NCBI GenBank assembly: GCA_934254675.1
Contig: CAKQLP010000005.1
Location: 1-64,000 of the forward strand
DNA from: an uncultured Alphaproteobacteria bacterium
GTDB lineage: Bacteria > Pseudomonadota > Alphaproteobacteria > RF32 > CAG-239
Reading direction: 5' to 3'
DNA length: 64,000 nucleotides
A program made the translations under genes and the position numbers. Positions 8,627-16,687 of the stretch are shown one piece after another (the stretch's first letter is position 1; each line of letters begins with the position of its first letter). A model generated the notes under the pieces. The model ran no database searches. It saw nothing but the letters and a program-made list of their open reading frames with translations, and was not told where the DNA came from.

Positions 8627-9031
8627 ATGGAAGAAAAAGAATATTTTGCGGTATATCAAAGTTTTGTTGACGGAGTGACGTCAGAAACTGCTAAAAATGA
8701 TGAGGCTTTTGCTCAAAACTTTGCAAAACTTTCTCAAAAATTGAATGGTAATTACGCGCGTTTAGACCATGCTGTTTCCGGTTTATGCGGAGAAGTGGGG
8801 GAGGTTGACGATGTGTGGAAAAAAATTAAGTTTATGGGCTTGGAATATACGCCGGAAACCAGAGATATGTTTATTAAAGAACTTGGCGACGTTTGTTGGT
8901 ATATGTTTCAGGCGGCAATTGCCTTGGATATTCCGTTTGAAGAAATTATCAACCGCAATATAGAAAAACTAAAAAAACGTCATCCAAATGGTTATTCTCC
9001 GGCCTATTTTCATCAAAAAAAAGGAGAATAA
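8627..9031 (+). CDS. MazG-like nucleotide pyrophosphohydrolase
   Basis: The 134-residue all-alpha protein carries the metal-binding signatures of the MazG superfamily: GLCGEVGEVDDVWKK (E-x2-E) near residues 48-62 and KELGDVCWYMF (E-x2-D) near residues 85-95. The family hydrolyses non-canonical or excess NTPs to NMP and pyrophosphate, a house-cleaning role that suits its position 2 bp behind mutS and 3 bp before priA. It is a single-domain form, much shorter than E. coli MazG (263 residues). The natural substrate cannot be told from sequence. Confidence 0.88.
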   Translation: MEEKEYFAVYQSFVDGVTSETAKNDEAFAQNFAKLSQKLNGNYARLDHAVSGLCGEVGEVDDVWKKIKFMGLEYTPETRDMFIKELGDVCWYMFQAAIALDIPFEEIINRNIEKLKKRHPNGYSPAYFHQKKGE

Positions 9032-9034
9032 GGC

Positions 9035-11206
9035 TTGTTGGTCGGAATTTTGTTGCCGTTGCCGTTTAATCAGCCGTTTACATATAAATCGGCTGAGTCC
9101 TTGCAAATTGGGCAGTTGGTGGAAGTTCCGTTTGGTCGTGACAAGCAAATCGGCGTGGTCTATGAATTAAATTCTATGAGTGATTTGCCGGCAGAAAAAA
9201 TCAAAAGCGTTGTAAAATGTTTTGATTTTCCGCCGCTTTCTGAAAAATTGCTGAAATTCATAAGCTGGGTGGCAAAATATAATATGTCTCCGTTGGGACT
9301 GGTATTTAAAATGGCCGTGAGTGTAAAAGCGGCTTTTGAACCATCGCCGATGACTGTGCTGTATAAACTTTCGGGCAAAACTTTAGCCGAAGCCAAGTTG
9401 AAAAATTCCGACGCGCGTTGGCACGTTATGGATTTGTTGAAACACGCTCCCTACACGCGGCAAGAGATTGCCAAAGGCGCGGGAGTGGGACAAAGCGTGA
9501 TAAAAACTTTGATAGACAGCGGAGTTCTGGAACCTGTTTATGTTGAAAATAAAAAAGAATTTTTGGAACCGGTCGGCGATTATGTTAAAGTAAATTTGAC
9601 GGTGGAACAACAACAGGCCGCCGAAATGTTGTGTCAAAAGGTGGAAAGCGGATTTTCGGTGACTTTGCTGGATGGTGTTACCGGTTCGGGAAAAACGGAA
9701 GTTTATTTTGAAGCGGTAGCCAAGGCATTGGAAAATGGCAAGCAGGTTTTGATTTTGGTGCCGGAAATTTCTTTGACAACTCAATGGTTGGAGCGTTTTC
9801 AAAAAAGATTCGGCGTTCGGCCTGCAAATTGGCATTCCGGTTTAAGCTTAAAAGAGAGGGTTGATACGTGGAAAGCTATTGTTGAAGGGCGTGTAAAAGT
9901 GATTGTCGGCGCTCGTTCCGCCTTGTTTTTGCCTTATACAAATTTAGGACTTATGGTTATTGACGAAAGCCACGATCATTCTTTTAAGCAGGAAGATGTG
10001 GTGAATTATCAGGGGCGCGATATGGCTATTGTTCGGGCTAAGATAGAGCATATACCGCTTATTCTTTCTACGGCGACGCCTGATTTGGAAACAATGGTTA
10101 ATGTGGAAGACGGCAAATATGATTGCGTTAAGTTGGCCAGCCGTTATGCTAATGCCAGTTTGCCGGATATCAAAATTCTGGATTTGAAAAAAGATAAACC
10201 GCAAAAAGGCGAATGGGGCGTTTCGTGGTTGGCTCCGACTTTGGTTAACGCCTTAAACGAAAATTTGGAACGTGGGGAACAGTCTGTGTTGTTTTTAAAC
10301 CGCCGCGGATATGCCCCGCTGCTGATTTGCCGTGATTGCGGCCACCGTATGCAATGCCCGAGCTGCAGCGCATGGCTCACTGAGCATAAAAACGCTCATA
10401 AATTGATGTGTCATCATTGTGGATATGTTGAAGAAATTCCAGAGGTTTGTCCGCATTGTGGCTCTAAAGATGGTTTAACCGCCTGCGGTCCTGGGGTGGA
10501 AAGAGTGGCGGAAGAAGTTAAGCATCGTTTTCCGTTGGCTAAAACAGAGATTCTTTCCAGTGATAACGCCGGCTCGTTTACGGCGGTTTCACAAATTATT
10601 GCCCGAATGGAACGGCGAGAAATAGATATTTTAGTGGGAACGCAAATTATTGCCAAAGGCCACCATTTTCCAGATTTAACCTTAGTTGGTATTGTTGATG
10701 CGGATTTGGGTTTAATGGGGAGTGATTTGCGAGCATCGGAACAAACTTATCAATTGTTGTCGCAAGTTTCAGGGCGTGCCGGACGAGGTGATAAAAAAGG
10801 AACTGTTTATTTGCAAACCTTATATCCAGAAAACAATGTACTGAAAGCTTTGCTGAATAATGACAGGGAAAGTTTTATGAATTTTGAAAAAAAATCCCGC
10901 CAATTACTGGGGTATCCTCCTTATGGTAAATTGGCAGCTTTGATTATTTCTGGAGCAGACCAATATTTGACGGGGGCTGTGGCGGCTGAATTTGGTAAAA
11001 CAGCTCCGCATACAGACTATGTTTCTGCTTTAGGACCGGCACCGGCTCCGTTGTTTTTGCTGCGTGATAAATATCGTTACCGTCTAATGCTGAAAACTGC
11101 TAAGAATATTAATATTCAGCAGGTTTTAGCGCAATGGCTACAAATGGTAAAAGTGCCTTCAACGGTGAAAGTTGAAGTTGATATTGATCCGTATTCATTT
11201 ATGTAA
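9035..11206 (+). CDS. priA: Primosomal replication restart helicase PriA
   Basis: The 723-residue 3'-5' superfamily 2 helicase restarts replication at stalled forks. The N-terminal DNA-binding part begins VGILLPLPFNQPFTY. Walker A is GVTGSGKTEVY near residue 216. The DEAH-like box reads DESHDHSFKQ. A zinc-binding insertion has eight cysteines (CRDCGHRMQCPSC ... CHHCG ... CPHCG, about residues 428-470). The later motifs SQVSGRAGRGDKKG and QT are present. The start is TTG, either 9035 or 9038. The AGGAG site (9022-9026) fits 9035, and no ATG is available before the conserved N-terminus. It ends the mutS operon. Confidence 0.97.
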   Translation: MLVGILLPLPFNQPFTYKSAESLQIGQLVEVPFGRDKQIGVVYELNSMSDLPAEKIKSVVKCFDFPPLSEKLLKFISWVAKYNMSPLGLVFKMAVSVKAAFEPSPMTVLYKLSGKTLAEAKLKNSDARWHVMDLLKHAPYTRQEIAKGAGVGQSVIKTLIDSGVLEPVYVENKKEFLEPVGDYVKVNLTVEQQQAAEMLCQKVESGFSVTLLDGVTGSGKTEVYFEAVAKALENGKQVLILVPEISLTTQWLERFQKRFGVRPANWHSGLSLKERVDTWKAIVEGRVKVIVGARSALFLPYTNLGLMVIDESHDHSFKQEDVVNYQGRDMAIVRAKIEHIPLILSTATPDLETMVNVEDGKYDCVKLASRYANASLPDIKILDLKKDKPQKGEWGVSWLAPTLVNALNENLERGEQSVLFLNRRGYAPLLICRDCGHRMQCPSCSAWLTEHKNAHKLMCHHCGYVEEIPEVCPHCGSKDGLTACGPGVERVAEEVKHRFPLAKTEILSSDNAGSFTAVSQIIARMERREIDILVGTQIIAKGHHFPDLTLVGIVDADLGLMGSDLRASEQTYQLLSQVSGRAGRGDKKGTVYLQTLYPENNVLKALLNNDRESFMNFEKKSRQLLGYPPYGKLAALIISGADQYLTGAVAAEFGKTAPHTDYVSALGPAPAPLFLLRDKYRYRLMLKTAKNINIQQVLAQWLQMVKVPSTVKVEVDIDPYSFM

Positions 11207-11212
11207 AGTTGT

Positions 11213-11422
11213 TTAGTGTAAAGAAATATAATAGGCAAACAGGCTGAATATTGCAAAGATTTGCAGAATTCCTGAATTTACAACAACATTTTGATTGCCG
11301 ACAATATTGACGCCCCAATTATGAACGGCGGACCGGGGGATAACCGGTAATGCATTTGCTGAATTGTCATTAACAGGAGTGCTTCTCATCAAGATATCCC
11401 GAATTTCCGCATCAATATCCAT
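11213..11422 (-). CDS. Small tail-anchored membrane protein next to the phage repressor
   Basis: The 69-residue product has a polar N-terminus and a single C-terminal hydrophobic segment (about residues 48-67, ILQIFAIFSLFAYYISL), suggesting a tail anchor in the inner membrane. It lies 34 bp downstream of the repressor gene on the same strand, so it is probably expressed in the lysogenic state. The ribosome site is weak. I recognise no family. Such position is typical of superinfection-exclusion or lysogenic-conversion genes, but that is only inference. Confidence 0.45.
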   Translation of the reverse strand: MDIDAEIRDILMRSTPVNDNSANALPVIPRSAVHNWGVNIVGNQNVVVNSGILQIFAIFSLFAYYISLH

Positions 11423-11456
11423 TATCCGTAGTCCCAGTCCAATTTAATAAAGAAAA

Positions 11457-11900
11457 TTAATTAACTTTGCGCAATTCGTCGTAAATATCAATAAAGTCTT
11501 TAATTTTTTCATTTGCCGTTTCCATAGATTCGTTACAGATTTTTGAATACATTAAACGAATTAATTCGGCTTTATCATGGGGAGCTAAGTAAGCTTTACG
11601 GCGTTCCAACCAATTTTCAATATTTTCAATAACCAGACATAGAATATCCTGATTAACCGCAGCGGAAGAATCGGAAGGAACTTTCAAAGGTAAATCTGTT
11701 AATTCCTGTTCATCAACTTTCAACAAACGGGCAAGCTTTTGCCTTTCCACTTCACCTAAACGGCGGGGAGAACCATTTTTGATAAATTGCTGAATATAAG
11801 CAATGTTTTTTCCAATGCTTAGAGAAACTTTTGCAAAATTAAGACCGCGCTCAGCAATTAAGCGGGCAATTTTTTTTCTGATTTCTTCTGTATCTTCCAT
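11457..11900 (-). CDS. Phage-type XRE/HTH repressor
   Basis: The 147-residue product has an N-terminal helix-turn-helix: EIRKKIARLIAERGLNFAKVSLSIGKNIAYIQQFI, with the recognition helix in the second half. The phage/xenobiotic-response pattern PRRLGEVERQKLARLL follows. The C-terminal half is helical and shows no S24 peptidase Ser/Lys motif, so it should not be RecA-cleaved. The start is set at ATG 11900 (MEDTEE) because GAGGTGG lies just upstream. An in-frame upstream ATG would add 24 unlikely residues. It is divergent from the structural genes, with TTCTTAT repeats between them that are candidate operators. Confidence 0.82.
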   Translation of the reverse strand: MEDTEEIRKKIARLIAERGLNFAKVSLSIGKNIAYIQQFIKNGSPRRLGEVERQKLARLLKVDEQELTDLPLKVPSDSSAAVNQDILCLVIENIENWLERRKAYLAPHDKAELIRLMYSKICNESMETANEKIKDFIDIYDELRKVN

Positions 11901-11929
11901 TTTTCCACCTCTGTTAAAGATAGTATATA

Positions 11930-11992
11930 ATAAGAATCTTAGAAAGTAAAATGTTTTTTTTCTTATTGACAATATTATATTTTTCTTATAAT
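11930..11992. promoter_or_regulatory. Divergent control region with three TTCTTAT/ATAAGAA elements
   Basis: ATAAGAA at 11930-11936 and TTCTTAT at 11960-11966 and 11983-11989 lie between the repressor and the rightward gene. TTGACA (11966-11971) and TATAAT (11987-11992) form a rightward promoter with a short 15-bp spacer, so two of the repeats would overlap its elements. The arrangement resembles a phage operator region. Repressor binding is inferred. Confidence 0.5.
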
Positions 11993-12014
11993 TAAAATAT
12001 GGGAGGGTATAAAA

Positions 12015-12509
12015 ATGGTGGATGAAACTTATATATCAAAAGATGAAGCGCTAAAAAAAGGATATAAAAAACGTCGGCAAGGAGGATATTATAAACAATC
12101 AATATTAGATAAATATTTGGAAAAAGGCTGGCTTGAGCTAGAAAATAGCCATTTTAGCGCCGAAGACAGGAAAAAAGCTGGAGAATTATTAAGAAAAGAT
12201 TTTTATTTGAGTAATTATAATAATCTTCACAGCATACCGTTAGTTAAAATATCTAAAAGCACTGCGGATAGAGAAAATTTATTATATTATAAAGAACGTT
12301 ATCTTAACGCTGTTAAAAGCATTCCAACCGAATTTTGGCCGGCTGTTCGAATCGTGTGTATAGAAGATTGCGAATTGAAAGTTGATAAGAATATTATAAC
12401 ACATAGTTTATTGAGTAAGCAAGCTTCGTATCACTTAAAAATGTTGTTAGTCCTAGGTTTGGAAAGGTTAGTTAAATATTATTTACAAAAAAATAAAAAA
12501 AGTTCTTGA
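12015..12509 (+). CDS. DUF6456-like phage regulatory protein
   Basis: The first rightward gene of the phage cluster has 164 residues, basic at the N-terminus (SKDEALKKGYKKRRQGGYYK). The C-terminal half shows a pattern I associate with DUF6456 proteins of Alphaproteobacteria: ERYLNAVKSIP, AVRIVCIEDCELK, then a final helix LLVLGLERLVKYY. Function is unknown. Position opposite the repressor suggests an early or regulatory protein. GGGAGGG precedes the ATG. A strong promoter starts at the end of this gene, separating it from the structural operon. Confidence 0.6.
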   Translation: MVDETYISKDEALKKGYKKRRQGGYYKQSILDKYLEKGWLELENSHFSAEDRKKAGELLRKDFYLSNYNNLHSIPLVKISKSTADRENLLYYKERYLNAVKSIPTEFWPAVRIVCIEDCELKVDKNIITHSLLSKQASYHLKMLLVLGLERLVKYYLQKNKKSS

Positions 12510-12543
12510 CATTTGGTGACCTATGTGCTAATAAAATTATTAG
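12506..12543 (+). promoter_or_regulatory. Consensus promoter for the phage structural operon with an overlapping inverted repeat
   Basis: TTGACA (12506-12511) and TAATAA (12529-12534) are spaced by 17 bp. CTAATA (12528-12533) and TATTAG (12538-12543) form an inverted repeat across the -10 box, a plausible operator. It overlaps the stop of the upstream gene. Confidence 0.65.
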
Positions 12544-12581
12544 AATGTAAAATTGTATTCAGATAAAACTTATAATATAAA

Positions 12582-12626
12582 CGCTAAGCAAGATGATAAG
12601 CTATTTTTGCTTGGCGTTTTTTTTAG
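12582..12626 (+). terminator. Leader hairpin/terminator before the GroES-like gene
   Basis: AACGCTAAGCAA and TTGCTTGGCGTT form a stem with one mismatch and a loop of about 15 bases, followed by eight T residues and then the GGAG site of the next gene. It lies inside the transcript started at 12506, so it could attenuate the operon. Confidence 0.6.
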
Positions 12627-12638
12627 GAGAAAAAAATT

Positions 12639-12878
12639 ATGTATAAAGCCATAAAAGATAGACTTATTATTAAGCCAGATAAAATAGACTTATCTCAAAT
12701 TATTAGCATTGAACCAAGAAAAATGATTACAAATCAAGGAATAGTAAAAAGTATAGGAGATATGGTAACATTGGCAAAAGTCGGAGACAAAGTAGTTTTT
12801 CATTGCTTTGACGAATTGCCTCTGCCAACAGAAGATTTGGTTGTTATTCGTGAGAAAAGTCTTTTAGCTAAGTATTAA
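12639..12878 (+). CDS. GroES-like co-chaperonin, phage-encoded
   Basis: The 79-residue product matches the GroES fold pattern. It opens YKAIKDRLIIKPDKID (compare the family start around PL.DRVLVK), followed by a mobile-loop region (about residues 20-34), NQGIVKSIGD, AKVGDKVVFH and a closing VVIREKSLLAKY (VREDDILA in cellular GroES). It is shorter than E. coli GroES (97 residues), like phage co-chaperonins such as T4 gp31. Its position directly before the portal and capsid module suggests it adapts host GroEL for capsid folding. That function is inferred. Confidence 0.75.
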   Translation: MYKAIKDRLIIKPDKIDLSQIISIEPRKMITNQGIVKSIGDMVTLAKVGDKVVFHCFDELPLPTEDLVVIREKSLLAKY

Positions 12879-12904
12879 AAAAACAATTTAATAAATTTAA
12901 TTAA

Positions 12905-12935
12905 ACAGGGTGTTTGCTATAACATCCTGTTTTTG
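12905..12935 (+). terminator. Hairpin before the portal gene
   Basis: AACAGGGTGTT and AACATCCTGTT pair around TGCTAT and are followed by TTTTG. It lies 14 bases before the portal start and may tune expression rather than terminate fully. Confidence 0.5.
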
Positions 12936-12948
12936 TTTGGAGAAAATT

Positions 12949-14694
12949 ATGGAAAAACAAAATAATAAAAATTTATATAATGAATGGGTTGCCAAAATTA
13001 ATTCATCTGAAAAAACTTATGAAACATATTATGGTTTGATAAATGAAATACGTAAATATTATCGTAATGAACGCCAAAAAAATAAACAAAATATATTTTG
13101 GTCAACCATCGAAACATTGAAACCGTTTTTATATTTTAAGCAGCCTCAGCCATTTATTATCCGCGCAAATAAAAAATCTGACGTTGTTGAAAACATGGCC
13201 TGTCAGATTGTGGAAAACGCATTGAAATGGAATATGAAACAGTTTGATTTTGACAGTGTTATCAAATATGCCCGAAACGACTTTTTGCTTTCCGGCATGG
13301 GAATTTTATGGGAACAATATCACTCTAGTTTTAAGTATATCGGCGAAGTGATGCTTAAAGACAAAGAGCAAGTAACAACTCAATATGTTAATCCAATATC
13401 TTTTTTAACCGATACGGACAAAGTTGAGGTCTGGGAAGATGTTGAGTGGATTGCTCGCAAATGTTTTATGAGTGTAGATGATATTTATTATAACTTTGGC
13501 GAGGTACAGGCTAATTACTTTTTGCAGCATAATTTTGTGGAAAAAAGTATTTCTGTTTATGAAATTTGGGATAAAAAATCAAAGCAAATATATTTTCTCA
13601 GTCCTGAATATACAGAAGGTTTTTTGGAAGTTTACGATGATACGCTTCATTTGAGCGGTTTTTTCCCTTGTCCGAAACCGATTATGTCAACTCTTGCCAA
13701 TGATGGTGTTATTCCTGTTCCGGATTATGTGGAAATCAAAAGTTTATTGGATGAACTGGACGGAATTAATAGTCGAATGCGTTTAACCATGCAGGCGCTT
13801 AAAGTTTCGGGATGCTACGATAATTCTTTTCCGGAATTGGCTAATATTTTAGACAAGGACGTAACGCTGATTTCTTTGAATGATTTTGATAAACTTAAAG
13901 ATGCCGGAGGATTGCGCGGCATTATAGATTTTGCTCCAATAGAACAATACATAAGCGCATTGCAGGTTTTAGCCGAACGTCGTCAGGTTTTGATTAATTC
14001 CATATATGAAGTTACCGGTGTAAGCGATATAATGCGCGGAACATCAAATTCTCACGATACAGCGACAGCAGTTGTTCAAAAAACAAACTTCGGTACTTTG
14101 CGCAATCAAGACCGGCAAAATGACATGCAGCGTTTCTTAAAAGATTTACTGCGTATAAAAGCCGAAATTATTTGTGAGCAATTTTCTCCGGATACTTTAG
14201 CGTCTTTTGTGGCGGCGGAAAATGAAAAAAATCCGGAATTGGTTAAAAAAGCCATTGTAATGCTTAAAACAAAAAAACTTCGGGATATGGCCATTGATTT
14301 GGAAACAGACGGAAGTTTTGATGTGGAAAATCAAGAAGAAAAGATTTTAAAGGTTTTATCTCATATTAATGAAATGGTGAGCCAATCTTTTAATTTTGTG
14401 TCACAGCAACCGGCTCTTTTACCTTTATATCGGCAAATGATTGAAGCTGCCGTAGCGACATTATCCAATGCGCGGCAGTTTGAAGGTGTTTTGGAAGATG
14501 TTTTTGATAAAATCAGTACGGAATTAAATACGCCGGATACGCCTCTTAAACCGTCAGAGGATAAAGTACTTGACTACCAAACAGAAAAAATGGAACGGGA
14601 TTTTGCCATTAAAAAAGAGCAAAATCAAATTAAGCGCGAAGAACTTGATTTAAAAAAATTAACAGAGCTTAAGAAGCTTTCTTCAAAAGAATAG
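12949..14694 (+). CDS. Phage portal protein
   Basis: The 581-residue product resembles portal proteins of podovirus-like phages. It has an N-terminal helical region, NIFWSTIETLKPFLYFKQPQ (typical for the early portal segment), then a membrane-free alpha/beta body with FLLSGMGILWEQY and VNPISFLTD, then the stem-like SIYEVTGVSDIMRG motif. It ends in a charged coiled coil (last ~60 residues). Portals form the dodecameric DNA entry channel. The start at 12949 follows TTGGAG; an upstream in-frame start at 12910 lies in a hairpin and has no site. Unusually it is separated from terminase by the tail and lysis genes. Confidence 0.82.
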   Translation: MEKQNNKNLYNEWVAKINSSEKTYETYYGLINEIRKYYRNERQKNKQNIFWSTIETLKPFLYFKQPQPFIIRANKKSDVVENMACQIVENALKWNMKQFDFDSVIKYARNDFLLSGMGILWEQYHSSFKYIGEVMLKDKEQVTTQYVNPISFLTDTDKVEVWEDVEWIARKCFMSVDDIYYNFGEVQANYFLQHNFVEKSISVYEIWDKKSKQIYFLSPEYTEGFLEVYDDTLHLSGFFPCPKPIMSTLANDGVIPVPDYVEIKSLLDELDGINSRMRLTMQALKVSGCYDNSFPELANILDKDVTLISLNDFDKLKDAGGLRGIIDFAPIEQYISALQVLAERRQVLINSIYEVTGVSDIMRGTSNSHDTATAVVQKTNFGTLRNQDRQNDMQRFLKDLLRIKAEIICEQFSPDTLASFVAAENEKNPELVKKAIVMLKTKKLRDMAIDLETDGSFDVENQEEKILKVLSHINEMVSQSFNFVSQQPALLPLYRQMIEAAVATLSNARQFEGVLEDVFDKISTELNTPDTPLKPSEDKVLDYQTEKMERDFAIKKEQNQIKREELDLKKLTELKKLSSKE

Positions 14695-14744
14695 TACGCT
14701 GAAAAACAGTGTTTTTTTAATTAATTTTAATAAGGAGAATAAAA

Positions 14745-15515
14745 ATGCCTTTTGATAGTAATGGATTATTTACGCGTCTTCATAATTGGGAAGACGATAG
14801 AAAAAATGATATTGATATCGTATCGGACCGGCATGATGAAGAAGACGATAATTTTGCCGACGGTTTAAGCGAATGTTTCTTAAAAGATGGACGTTCACCA
14901 ATGAAGGGCGAATTAAAAATGGGGGGCTTCCAAATCAGAAATCTGGCTAATGGCACAATTTCAACCGATGCCGTCAATAAAAGTCAGTTGGAAAACGCCA
15001 ATAAGCTTTTAACCAAAGTTATGAATCAAATTTTTAGTGTAGGAGATATAAAAGCGTCGTTGAAAAATTCTAACCATGATAATTGGTTTTTATGCAACGG
15101 TCAGGCGGTCAGCCGTACGACATATGCCGAATTGTTTGCGTTAATCGGTACAAATTTTGGAGCAGGCGACGGTTCGACAACATTTAATTTACCTGATTAC
15201 CGAGGTAAATTTTTACGAGGGTTGGGCGGTGATTCGGCAAACAGTTTATATGAGGTGCAAAACGAAGGGCTGCCTAATATTACCGGATCAATTTCCAACG
15301 TTTCTATTTTTAATGGCGGAAACCCGTACACATCTGGCGCAATAAGTTATCAACATCAAGATCGTTCCGATGCCACTAGTGGTGACTTTAACAAAGTGTA
15401 CGGAACTATTAATTTCAATGCCGGCTCAGTGAATGGCATATATGGTGCAAGCGGCCATGTTACGCCGATAAATCAAGCCGTGAATTATTTTATAAAAGTT
15501 AAAGAGGAGGGTTAA
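14745..15515 (+). CDS. Phage tail-collar fibre protein
   Basis: The 256-residue product has an acidic N-terminus and a short fibre motif MGGFQIRNLANGTISTDAVNK, characteristic of tail-fibre shaft ends. A tail-collar domain follows (about residues 95-165), with WFLCNGQAVSRTTYAELFALIG, FNLPDYRGKFLRG and a C-terminal IKV. This domain occurs in T4 gp12-type short fibres and in many adhesins. A GGAG site precedes the ATG. It starts a four-gene fibre cassette that runs to 17574 with tight spacing. Confidence 0.88.
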   Translation: MPFDSNGLFTRLHNWEDDRKNDIDIVSDRHDEEDDNFADGLSECFLKDGRSPMKGELKMGGFQIRNLANGTISTDAVNKSQLENANKLLTKVMNQIFSVGDIKASLKNSNHDNWFLCNGQAVSRTTYAELFALIGTNFGAGDGSTTFNLPDYRGKFLRGLGGDSANSLYEVQNEGLPNITGSISNVSIFNGGNPYTSGAISYQHQDRSDATSGDFNKVYGTINFNAGSVNGIYGASGHVTPINQAVNYFIKVKEEG

Positions 15516-15518
15516 ACT

Positions 15519-15878
15519 ATGACAGGACGTGTTATAGCAGGAAAAAACATTATAGAGGTAAGGCAGGGAGATTCTTTTGTTATTCGGCTGAATTTCCGGA
15601 AATTGCCGCCGGAAATAGATTTAGAAAAAGCTGAAATATCTATGCAAGTGCGTCAAAAAAATGACGCTTCTTTAGTTTTTGAATTATCAGCTCAACCGGT
15701 GGATAGCCGGATGGGTATTTTCGCTTTTATTTTATCTCCGGAACAAACAAATATTGAAGTTGGCGAATATAAGACGGATATGCAGTTAAAAACCGCTGAC
15801 GGCTCGGTTAATACCTTTTTTCCGGACAATGTTAATAAAATTGGAATTTTTCGCGTAACAGAACAAGTGACAAGGTGA
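15519..15878 (+). CDS. BppU-like baseplate/fibre accessory protein
   Basis: The 119-residue beta-rich protein has the layout of BppU N-terminal-type domains: EVRQGDSFVIRLNF, then strands ending VGEYKTDMQLKTADG and IGIFRVTEQVT. Such domains attach receptor-binding proteins to the tail. It begins 3 bp after the collar gene and its stop overlaps the ribosome site of the next gene, consistent with translational coupling. The family call is by pattern only. Confidence 0.6.
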   Translation: MTGRVIAGKNIIEVRQGDSFVIRLNFRKLPPEIDLEKAEISMQVRQKNDASLVFELSAQPVDSRMGIFAFILSPEQTNIEVGEYKTDMQLKTADGSVNTFFPDNVNKIGIFRVTEQVTR

Positions 15879-15883
15879 GAAAA

Positions 15884-16687
15884 ATGGAAAGTGAATGTAA
15901 AATAGATGTTAATCCAATATCATTATCCGATATGGAAGTTTATTGGCAAGATGAAGTTACATTAAATTTAGATGCTGAACTGATGTATATAAAATCAGGT
16001 CAGTCAGAAATTAAGAAATATGTTGAAGAAGTTTCAAAACCAGAAATATCCGTTTATACCGAGGAATATGCTAAACCGATTGTTTCTAAGATTGTTAACG
16101 AATTGGCGCAGCCGTTGATTAATGAATACACAGAAAGCACAGTTAAACCAGATGTTGCTCACTATGCTGCTGAACAAATGTCTGTATATGCCGAACAAGC
16201 TAAAAATGCGTCTGATTTGGCTCAATCATCGGAAAAAAATGCCGCAGAGCAAGCAGAAAACGCAAAAAAATCGGCTCAATCAGCAGCAGATGAAGCTCTA
16301 TCGGCAGAAAATAATCAACAAGTTTCACGCAATATGAAACTGGAATGTGAACAGTTAAAAGCAGATTGTAAAGCGATTAAAGCCACATTGGCTGGAGTTT
16401 ATAAATGGTGCGGTTCGGTAGCTGCTTATGAAAATTTACCGGTTGAAAATGTTGATGTCGGAGATGTTTATAATGTTTTGTCCACGGATATGAACTATGC
16501 ATGGACAGAAAGCGGTTGGGATCAATTAGGGAGCTCTCTTTATAATATTGGGTATGGGCTGACCTTATCGGATAATACTGTTGCCGTTAATCAGGATTTG
16601 GTGGCGATGTTGTCAAAATTTCAAGTTGTTACGTCGCTGCCTAGCAGCCCTTCCGCTGAAATATTTTATTTTGTAAAGGAAAGCTGA
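15884..16687 (+). CDS. Coiled-coil phage tail-fibre protein
   Basis: The 267-residue product has a long helical section (about residues 40-170) with heptad-like Ala/Glu/Gln repeats (AEQAKNASDLAQSSEKNAAE), typical of trimeric fibre shafts. A small C-terminal globular part with YENLPVENVDVGDVYNV and tryptophans follows. ATG 15884 is preferred over GTG 15875 because AAGG (15872-15875) is spaced for it. Its last base is also the first base of the next gene's start codon. Confidence 0.72.
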   Translation: MESECKIDVNPISLSDMEVYWQDEVTLNLDAELMYIKSGQSEIKKYVEEVSKPEISVYTEEYAKPIVSKIVNELAQPLINEYTESTVKPDVAHYAAEQMSVYAEQAKNASDLAQSSEKNAAEQAENAKKSAQSAADEALSAENNQQVSRNMKLECEQLKADCKAIKATLAGVYKWCGSVAAYENLPVENVDVGDVYNVLSTDMNYAWTESGWDQLGSSLYNIGYGLTLSDNTVAVNQDLVAMLSKFQVVTSLPSSPSAEIFYFVKES

